Source of the DNA: an uncultured Oscillospiraceae bacterium
GTDB lineage: Bacteria > Bacillota > Clostridia > Oscillospirales > Oscillospiraceae
Assembly (NCBI GenBank): GCA_944385765.1
Contig: CALWYL010000017.1
Coordinates: 1 to 37,060 of the forward strand
Length of the DNA stretch: 37,060 bases
Direction of reading: 5' to 3'
This document shows positions 31,702-37,060 of the stretch, piece after piece; within the stretch, counting starts at the first letter, position 1; each line of letters opens with the position of its first letter. The notes beneath the pieces are model-generated. The model saw only the letters and a program-made list of their open reading frames with translations, had not been told where the DNA came from and did not search any database. Position numbers and translations under genes: made by a program.

Positions 31702-33018
31702 ATGTTTATCGACCCCATCATCATGCAGATGGACGAGTCCATCGACCGGGAGCGCTTTGTCATAGCCACGTATTACTGCGGCGCCAAACCGACCACCAAT
31801 ATGATGAAGTTCGCCGCCGCCCTGGCGGTTGAGCAGACCACCGGCACCTGGATACAGGTCCCCGGCGAGACCCCCGAGGTCCGCGAGCGCTGCATAGGCC
31901 GCCTGGTGGGCGTCTACGAGACCCCCGCGTACCAGATAGGGGTGCCGAGCGAGGCGGAGGAGAGGCACTTCATCGTCAGGATAGCTTACCCCTGGGCCAA
32001 CTTCGGCGCCCAGTTCGCCATGATGCTCAGCACCGTCATCGGCAATATATCCAGCTCGGGCAAGGTCAAACTGCTGGACCTCAGCTTCCCGCCCTCCTTC
32101 CTGGCCCAGTTCAAGGGGCCCAAATTCGGCGTGCAGGGCATCCGCAAGCTGCTGGGCGTCTGGGACCGCCCGCTGCTGAACAACATGATTAAGCCCTGCA
32201 CCGGGCTCAATCCCGAGGAGACCGCCAAGCTGGCCTATGAGGCCGCGGTGGGCGGCGTGGACATCATCAAGGACGACGAGCTGGTGGCCGACGCGCCGCA
32301 CTGCCCGCTGGTGCCCAGGGTTAAGGCCGTCATGGAGGCCGTCCGCCGGGCCGACGAGGTGAAGGGCGAGAAGACCCTCTACGCCTTCAACATCACCGAC
32401 AGGGTGGACAGACTGCGCGACAACGCCATGCGCGCCCTCGACGCCGGCGCCAACTGCCTGATGGTGAACTACTTCACCATCGGCCTGGACGCCGCGCGCA
32501 TGCTGGCCGAGGACCCGGACATCAATGTGCCCATCCTGGCCCACTCCGACTTCACCGGAGCGGTTTATGAGTCCCCGTGGTCGGGCATGAGCGCCATGCT
32601 GATTGGGGCCAAGCTGCCGCGCCTGGCCGGGCTGGACATGGTGATAGCCCTCAGCCCCTACGGCAAGTTCCCCATAATGATGGACACCTTCCTCAATGCC
32701 GGCTACCACATGCTGATGCCCATGGGCGGCATAAAGCCCATATTCCCCATGCCCGGCGGCGGCACCACCCAGGGCCATGTGGAGGACCTCTATAAGAAAT
32801 TCGGCAAGGACGTGATGATAGCCGCCGGCGGCGCCATCCACGGCCATCCCATGGGACCCGCGGCCGGCGCCCGGGCCTTCCGCCAGGCTATAGACGCCGT
32901 GGTGGCGGGCGGCACCCTCGCCGAGGCCGCCAAGGAGCACGCCGAGCTCAAGGCCGCGCTGGATCTCTGGGGCATTTACAGCGAGAGCAGCGGCGGACTG
33001 TTCGACCTCAAGGGCTGA
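31702..33018 (+). CDS. RuBisCO-like protein (form IV), function unknown
   Basis: A 438-residue protein with the RuBisCO large-chain fold: N-terminal domain about 1-140 and TIM barrel about 145-420. Residues matching RuBisCO sites are kept: Glu44, Thr49, Trp50 (VEQTTGTW), Asn115, Lys164 (MIKPCTGL), Lys190-Asp-Asp192-Glu193 (IIKDDE, the carbamate/metal motif), His281 and the phosphate loop AAGGAIHGHP (374-383). Changed are the second active-site lysine (Cys166), the Arg after His (Ser282) and the His before loop 6; loop 6 reads SPYGKFP with Lys322. It should enolise a substrate but not fix CO2. GGAGGT lies 6 bases before ATG 31702. First gene of a four-gene operon with no methionine-salvage partner. 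Confidence 0.93.
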   Translation: MFIDPIIMQMDESIDRERFVIATYYCGAKPTTNMMKFAAALAVEQTTGTWIQVPGETPEVRERCIGRLVGVYETPAYQIGVPSEAEERHFIVRIAYPWANFGAQFAMMLSTVIGNISSSGKVKLLDLSFPPSFLAQFKGPKFGVQGIRKLLGVWDRPLLNNMIKPCTGLNPEETAKLAYEAAVGGVDIIKDDELVADAPHCPLVPRVKAVMEAVRRADEVKGEKTLYAFNITDRVDRLRDNAMRALDAGANCLMVNYFTIGLDAARMLAEDPDINVPILAHSDFTGAVYESPWSGMSAMLIGAKLPRLAGLDMVIALSPYGKFPIMMDTFLNAGYHMLMPMGGIKPIFPMPGGGTTQGHVEDLYKKFGKDVMIAAGGAIHGHPMGPAAGARAFRQAIDAVVAGGTLAEAAKEHAELKAALDLWGIYSESSGGLFDLKG

Positions 33019-33067
33019 TCCGCTTACAGTATAAATCAACTAAACTTTATTTAAGGAGGAAGCAGTC

Positions 33068-33913
33068 ATGGCAAAACAGTATACTAGGGACGAGGTACTC
33101 AGCCGGTTCAAGGCCACTATAGCCGAGGGCAAGCCGGTGGTCATCGCCGGAGCGGGCACGGGCATTTCCGGCAAGTTCGCCGAGCGCGGCGGCGCCGACC
33201 TGGTGGGCGTCTACAACTCCGGACTGTACCGCATGGACGGCAACGGCTCCCTGGCCGGGCTGATGCCCTACGGCAACGCCAACGACATCGTCATCCAGCT
33301 GGCCAATAGGGTGTTCCCCCAGATTAAGGAGGCCCCCATGATAGCCGGCATCTGCGGCAGCGACCCCACGAGGGAGATGAAGCCCTTCCTCAAGCAGCTG
33401 CTGGAGCTGGGCTTCTCCGCGGTGATGAACTTCCCCACCGTGGGGCTGATTGACGGCCGCTATCGCCAGGAGCTGGAGGACACCGGCATGGGCTATGACA
33501 AGGAGATAGCCACCCTGGAGATGGGCAAGGAGCTGGGCCTCTTCACCATCGGCTACGCCTTCAATGAGGAGGAGGCGGCCATGGTGGGCAAGGCCGGCCT
33601 GGACGTGATGATCTGCCACATGGGCCTCACCACCGGCGGCGCCATCGGCTCCAAGTACTCCGAGGCCGTCACGCTGGAGACCTGCGCGGCCCTCATCAAC
33701 CGCATGACCGAGGCCGCCAGGGCCCACAACCCCGACATCCTCATCTTCGCCCACGGCGGCCCCATCTCCTCCCCCGAGGACACCGCCTACATCTACGAGC
33801 ACACCGAGTCGGTGGGCTTCCTGGGCGCCTCCAGCATCGAGCGCATCCCGGTCGAGAGGCCCCTCATGGAGGCCGTCAAGGACTTCAAGGCTCAGAAGCT
33901 GGGCAAGAAGTGA
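33068..33913 (+). CDS. PEP-hydrolase-family TIM-barrel protein, copy 1
   Basis: The 281-residue protein is of the phosphoenolpyruvate hydrolase-like family (formerly TIM-barrel signal transduction protein). Segments in order are VVIAGAGTGISGKFAERGGA (25-44), MPYGNANDIV, IAGICGSDP, FPTVGLIDG, ICHMGLTTGGAIGS and FAHGGPISSPED. The fold belongs with PEP-utilising TIM barrels and is the bacterial counterpart of the C-terminal half of the plant Tm-1 protein. The actual reaction in the cell is not known. A strong AAGGAGGA site precedes ATG 33068 in an AT-rich 49-base gap after the RuBisCO-like gene, suggesting high expression. Confidence 0.9.
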   Translation: MAKQYTRDEVLSRFKATIAEGKPVVIAGAGTGISGKFAERGGADLVGVYNSGLYRMDGNGSLAGLMPYGNANDIVIQLANRVFPQIKEAPMIAGICGSDPTREMKPFLKQLLELGFSAVMNFPTVGLIDGRYRQELEDTGMGYDKEIATLEMGKELGLFTIGYAFNEEEAAMVGKAGLDVMICHMGLTTGGAIGSKYSEAVTLETCAALINRMTEAARAHNPDILIFAHGGPISSPEDTAYIYEHTESVGFLGASSIERIPVERPLMEAVKDFKAQKLGKK

Positions 33914-33952
33914 GCCTCTCCGCGCACATCGCCACACAGCTTTGACCGTTGG

Positions 33953-33984
33953 GGCGGGGCCCGGCCTTCCGCCGGCGCCCCGCC
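33953..33984 (+). other. Intercistronic hairpin in the RuBisCO-like operon
   Basis: GGCGGGGC-CCGGC (33953-33965) pairs with GCCGG-C-GCCCCGCC (33971-33984). It lies in the 122-base gap between the first barrel gene and the Tm-1-like gene, without a T run. It probably protects or separates the upstream message, as a stability element. Confidence 0.5.
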
Positions 33985-34035
33985 TTCCCCGCATGGGACA
34001 TTTCCCCGCGAAAATTGATGACCGGAGGTCCTTAT

Positions 34036-35370
34036 ATGAAACCTGAGATCGTAATAACCGGTATTCTGGATACCAAAGGCGAGGAGATAAAGTTCATCGC
34101 CCAGGCCGTGCGCGAGGCGGGCGGAAACCCCACCATCATGGAGCTGAGCCCGGGCAAGGAGGTGGGCTGGGCCGACATAGGCCTCAGCGAGCTGCTCAGG
34201 CCCATCGGCAAGACCCCGCAGGATCTCTACGCCGTTGACCGCCACCAGGCGGCCGCCTGGGTGACCGAGGCGGCCATCATCCGCGCCGGCGAACTGCTCC
34301 ACCAGGGCAAGCTCGACGGCATAATCGGCTTTGGGGGCTCCATGGGCGCGTCCATATCCTCGGCCGTGATGCAGTCCTTGCCCATCGGCGTGCCCAAGCT
34401 GCTGGTGACCACCATGGCCTCCGGCGAGGTGCGGCCCTATGTGGGCACCAAGGACATCTGCATGATGTACCCCATCGCCGAGGCCGGGCTGAACAGCCTG
34501 ACCAAGCAGATACTCACCAACGCGGCCTGCGGCATCGTGGGCATGGCCTCCGCGCCCAAGATATCCGCCGCGGACAGCAAGCCGCTTATTGGCTGCATGA
34601 TGTTCGGCGTCACCACGCCCTGCGTGCTCAGGGCCTCGCAGACCATGGAGGGCCTGGGCTACGACGTGATAATCAACCACGCCATCGGCACCGGCGGCAT
34701 GTCCATGGAACAGATGATAGACGACGGCTTTATCAAGGGCGTGCTGGACATCACCACCCACGAGATAGCCGACGAGAGGCTGGGCGGCGTGCTGGGCGCC
34801 GGCCCCGACCGCCTCACCGCCGCCGCCAGGAGGGGAGTGCCCCAGGTGGTGGCCCCCGGCGGCCTGGACCTGATAAACTTCGGCGCCAAGGACACGGTGC
34901 CCGAGCACTACATGGCCCAGACGCACCTGCCCGGCCGCGCCCTCTATGAGCACAACCCCACCGTCACCTGCGTGGGAGTGCTGCCGGAGGAGGCCTATGA
35001 GATAGCCAGGGAGATGGGCGAGAAGCTCAGCGCCTCCGTGGGGCCCGTCTGCGTGTGCATACCCATGCGCGGCTGGGGCGCCTGCGACATCCGCGAGCCC
35101 AACAAGGACCTCGGCTGGGCCGGGCCCGCCGCCGGGCCCTCCTGGGTGAGCGATCCCGACAAGCCCGAGTGGTCGCTGCGCAGCCGCCGCTTCGTGGACG
35201 GCCTGAGCGAGACGCTGGACCTCACCAAGCCCAACATAGAGGTGCTGATAGCCGATTACCACATGAACCAGCCCGAGTTCGCCGATCTGATGTCCGGCAT
35301 ACTGCAGGAGATGCTGGAGGGCCGCTGGGCCAAGGGCACGCACAACGGCGGGCCCGTCCAGGCCCTGTAA
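34036..35370 (+). CDS. Tm-1-like ATP-binding domain protein (UPF0261)
   Basis: The 444-residue protein is a complete member of the UPF0261/Tm-1-like ATP-binding family. The N-terminal signature TGILDTKGEE (8-17), the nucleotide-loop-like IIGFGGSMGASISS, TTMASGEVRPYVGTKDI, and VVAPGGLDLINF are all present. In plants and fungi this domain is fused to the PEP-hydrolase-like barrel; the tomato Tm-1 protein binds ATP with it and inhibits tobamovirus replication. In bacteria the two are neighbours, as here on both sides. The metabolic role is unknown. GGAGGT precedes ATG 34036. Confidence 0.92.
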   Translation: MKPEIVITGILDTKGEEIKFIAQAVREAGGNPTIMELSPGKEVGWADIGLSELLRPIGKTPQDLYAVDRHQAAAWVTEAAIIRAGELLHQGKLDGIIGFGGSMGASISSAVMQSLPIGVPKLLVTTMASGEVRPYVGTKDICMMYPIAEAGLNSLTKQILTNAACGIVGMASAPKISAADSKPLIGCMMFGVTTPCVLRASQTMEGLGYDVIINHAIGTGGMSMEQMIDDGFIKGVLDITTHEIADERLGGVLGAGPDRLTAAARRGVPQVVAPGGLDLINFGAKDTVPEHYMAQTHLPGRALYEHNPTVTCVGVLPEEAYEIAREMGEKLSASVGPVCVCIPMRGWGACDIREPNKDLGWAGPAAGPSWVSDPDKPEWSLRSRRFVDGLSETLDLTKPNIEVLIADYHMNQPEFADLMSGILQEMLEGRWAKGTHNGGPVQAL

Positions 35371-35382
35371 GGCGGTGGCGGC

Positions 35383-36204
35383 ATGACACGCCAGGAAGTC
35401 CTCTCCCGGCTGCGCGCCCAGGTGGCCGCCGGGCATCCCCTGCTCATGTTCGGGGCGGGGACGGGCTTGACCGCCAAATGCGCCGAAAAGGGGGGTGCCG
35501 ACCTCATCGGCGTCTACTCGACAGCCATTTTCCGCATGAGGGGCCTGCCCTCCATACTGGCCTGGCTGCCCTACGGGGACGCCAACGAGCACCTGCTGAA
35601 TATGGCGCGGGAGATACTCCCCGCCGTGCACCACACGCCCTGCATAGCCGGCATCGGCGCGCATGATCCCGCGCTGAACCTGGAATTGCTGCTGGACCGC
35701 CTGCTGGAGATGGGCTTCTCCGGCGTGAACAACGAGCCCTTCTGCGGGCTCTACGGGCCGTACTTCGCCCAGCAGCTGGAGCAGGCCGGCCTGGGCTTCT
35801 CCCGGGAGGTGGAACTGGTCCGCCGCGCGCGGGAGCGGGACGTCTTCACCGTGGCCTGGGCCATGTCGCCCGAGGAGGCGGCCAGGATGGCCGGCGCCGG
35901 GGCGGACGTGGTGGGCGCCATGATAGGGGTTACCTCCGGCGGCATGAGCGGGGCCAGGAACGTCACGCCGCTGGAAGCCGCCGCCCTGCAGGCCCGTGAA
36001 ATGGTGGAGGCCGCCCGGCGGGAGAACCCGGAGGTGCTGGTGCTGACCCACGGAGGGCCTTTCGCCGACCCGGAGACCGCCCAGTACTCCATAACTCACT
36101 CGGGTGCCGACGGCTACGCCTCGGGCTCCAGCGGAGAGCGCGTGCCCACGGAACAGGCCGTGGTCGCCGTCACCCAGTCCTATAAGGCCATGACGCTGCT
36201 GTAA
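35383..36204 (+). CDS. PEP-hydrolase-family TIM-barrel protein, copy 2
   Basis: The 273-residue second member of the same family as the gene at 33068 aligns along its whole length. It has FGAGTGLTAKCAEKGGADL, WLPYGDANEHL, IAGIGAHDP, EPFCGLYG, MIGVTSGGMSG and LTHGGPFADPET. All family motifs are present, so it is not a decayed copy, but the residues facing the active site differ (for example FCGLYG against TVGLIDG, and GAMIGVTSGG against CHMGLTTGG), suggesting a different substrate. It starts 12 bases after the Tm-1-like gene with only a weak AGGCGG-type site, so it is probably translated by coupling. Last gene of the operon. Confidence 0.9.
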   Translation: MTRQEVLSRLRAQVAAGHPLLMFGAGTGLTAKCAEKGGADLIGVYSTAIFRMRGLPSILAWLPYGDANEHLLNMAREILPAVHHTPCIAGIGAHDPALNLELLLDRLLEMGFSGVNNEPFCGLYGPYFAQQLEQAGLGFSREVELVRRARERDVFTVAWAMSPEEAARMAGAGADVVGAMIGVTSGGMSGARNVTPLEAAALQAREMVEAARRENPEVLVLTHGGPFADPETAQYSITHSGADGYASGSSGERVPTEQAVVAVTQSYKAMTLL

Positions 36205-36245
36205 AAGGCCGCAGTCATCATATCTTTCTCCACCATCCTCGCGGG

Positions 36246-36276
36246 GAGGGCCCGGACCGATTCGGTCCGGGCCCTC
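36246..36276 (+). terminator. Intrinsic terminator of the RuBisCO-like operon
   Basis: GAGGGCCCGGACC (36246-36258) pairs perfectly with GGTCCGGGCCCTC (36264-36276) around a 5-base loop, followed by TTCCCGCGTTTT. Confidence 0.8.
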
Positions 36277-36332
36277 TTCCCGCGTTTTAAGGGATTTTTT
36301 CGCCGGCGGACAGAGCTTTTTTCATTTTCATA

Positions 36333-36361
36333 TTGCCAAAAGAGCGAATATAGTGTAGAAT
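36333..36361 (+). promoter_or_regulatory. Promoter of efp
   Basis: TTGCCA (36333-36338), a 17-base spacer and TAGAAT (36356-36361), preceded by an AT-rich stretch. Confidence 0.75.
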
Positions 36362-36404
36362 ACATTGGTTATCAGTTAAAACACACCACAGGAGGCCAGA
36401 ATAT

Positions 36405-36968
36405 ATGATTTCCGCAGGCGATTTCCGTAACGGCGTTACCTTTGAGATGGACGGCCAGGTCATGCAGGTCGTCGAGTTCCAGCACGTCAAGCCGGGCAAG
36501 GGCGCGGCTTTCGTGCGCACCAAGATGAAGAACGTGATTACCGGCGCCGTGGTGGAGACCTCGTTCAACCCCACCGCGAAGTTCGAGGAAGCCACCATCG
36601 AGCGCAAGAGCATGGAGTACAGCTATGCCGACGGCAACCTCTACTACTTCATGGACCCCGAGACCTATGAGCTCATCCCCATCGACGAGTCCCTGCTGGG
36701 CGACAGCTTCAAGTTCGTCAAGGAGAACATGGTGTGCGTGGTCATGAGCTACAAGGGCAAGGTCTTTGCCGTTGAGCCGCCCAACTTCGTGGAGCTGGTC
36801 GTCACCCAGACCGACCCCGGCTTCGCCGGCAACACCGCCACCAACGCCACCAAGCCCGCCACCGTGGAGACCGGCGCCGAGGTCAAGGTGCCCCTCTTCA
36901 TCAGCGAGGGCGACAAGATTAAGATTGACACCCGCTCCGGCGAGTACCTCGAGCGCGCCAAGGGCTGA
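36405..36968 (+). CDS. efp: Elongation factor P
   Basis: The 187-residue EF-P is of standard length with the three-domain layout (KOW-like about 3-60, two OB domains after). It relieves ribosome stalling at proline runs. The tip loop is [12 protein letters not shown] with Lys32, the residue modified in many species. The C-terminal signature ([20 protein letters not shown]) is complete. AGGAGG precedes ATG 36405. A CD1247-like gene follows, as in many Clostridia. No lysine-modifying enzyme gene is in view. Confidence 0.97.
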   Translation: MISAGDFRNGVTFEMDGQVMQVVEFQHVKPGKGAAFVRTKMKNVITGAVVETSFNPTAKFEEATIERKSMEYSYADGNLYYFMDPETYELIPIDESLLGDSFKFVKENMVCVVMSYKGKVFAVEPPNFVELVVTQTDPGFAGNTATNATKPATVETGAEVKVPLFISEGDKIKIDTRSGEYLERAKG

Positions 36969-37007
36969 GCCTGGCCGGACACAGGACCATTTTTACGGAG
37001 GATTGAA

Positions 37008-37060
37008 ATGACCACTTCCGAGAAGGTAGCTTATCTGAAGGGCCTGGCCAAGGGGCTGGG
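37008..37060 (+). CDS. CD1247 N-terminal-domain protein (partial, runs off the window)
   Basis: Only the first 17 codons are present, reading MTTSEKVAYLKGLAKGL. This matches the conserved start of the clostridial CD1247-like family, which is often encoded directly after efp. GGAGGA (36997-37002) precedes ATG 37008. Function unknown; the rest lies beyond the window. Confidence 0.65.
   Translation, partial: MTTSEKVAYLKGLAKGL

Noticed and set aside
31702..33018. RuBisCO-like protein as the methionine-salvage enolase MtnW, or as true RuBisCO
   Set aside because: No methionine-salvage gene is nearby, and key RuBisCO residues (second lysine, Arg after the active-site His, His before loop 6) are replaced.
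31588..33039. A 483-codon minus-strand frame opposite the RuBisCO-like gene, and similar frames opposite the SNF symporter (8219-9607) and the RluA gene (17283-18359)
   Set aside because: All are shadows of strongly coding genes on the other strand, without ribosome sites or domains.
33892..36099. A 735-codon open frame on the minus strand opposite the Tm-1-like and second barrel genes
   Set aside because: Its composition is repetitive Gly/His/Ala/Val with no recognisable domain, and the plus-strand genes are well-supported families.

Overview
The window is a GC-rich (clearly above 60% by eye), densely coded bacterial chromosome segment. It looks like a high-GC member of the Clostridia, possibly a gut Oscillospirales-type organism. 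The grounds are: AGGAGG-type ribosome sites throughout; groES-groEL under a CIRCE element; a cobalamin riboswitch in front of an ECF-type S component; the DUF177-rpmF pair; DUF512 next to der and plsY; efp followed by a CD1247-like gene; and TAXI-TRAP and SNF transporters. AUA isoleucine and AGG arginine codons are common despite the GC content. No tRNA, rRNA, CRISPR array, insertion sequence or phage gene was seen. Species cannot be fixed from this sequence.

Layout. 1-2570 (+): promoter, cobalamin riboswitch and terminator, then a DUF4430 lipoprotein and an ECF S component (predicted B12 uptake), then a membrane-anchored C39-like protease. 2575-6704 (-): TAXI-type TRAP transporter (binding protein and fused permease) and a PAP2 phosphatase. 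6770-9724: tadA, a purine-type phosphoribosyltransferase, and an SNF-family sodium symporter. 9870-11374 (+): an ECF sigma factor translationally coupled to a membrane protein that is probably its anti-sigma. 11489-13102 (-): an SLH surface protein and an XRE regulator/membrane protein pair. 13257-15192 (-): groEL and groES. 15400-16439 (-): deoC with a SHOCT membrane protein. 16568-18326 (+): a two-OB-fold protein and an RluA-family pseudouridine synthase that looks leaderless. 18474-22347 (+): potABCD polyamine importer behind a very long leader hairpin. 22449-28251 (+): DUF177, rpmF, DUF512 radical SAM protein, der, plsY, and a two-gene SufC/SufB minimal Fe-S scaffold. 28403-29494 (+): phosphofructokinase.

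The most unusual region is 29610-36204. A SorC-family regulator and a PHP-family phosphoesterase run leftward. Diverging from them is an operon for a form IV RuBisCO-like protein, a PEP-hydrolase-family TIM barrel, a Tm-1-like (UPF0261) ATP-binding protein and a second PEP-hydrolase-family barrel. A good promoter and a perfect 12-bp palindrome at the predicted transcription start lie between the two arms. This reads as an inducible catabolic pathway for an unknown sugar acid or related polyol acid. The RuBisCO-like protein would do enolisation or C-C chemistry, the Tm-1/TIM-barrel pair an ATP-linked and a retro-aldol or hydrolytic step, and the PHP protein a dephosphorylation. There is no kinase or transporter in the operon, and nothing nearby belongs to methionine salvage. 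The window ends with efp and the first codons of a CD1247-like gene.
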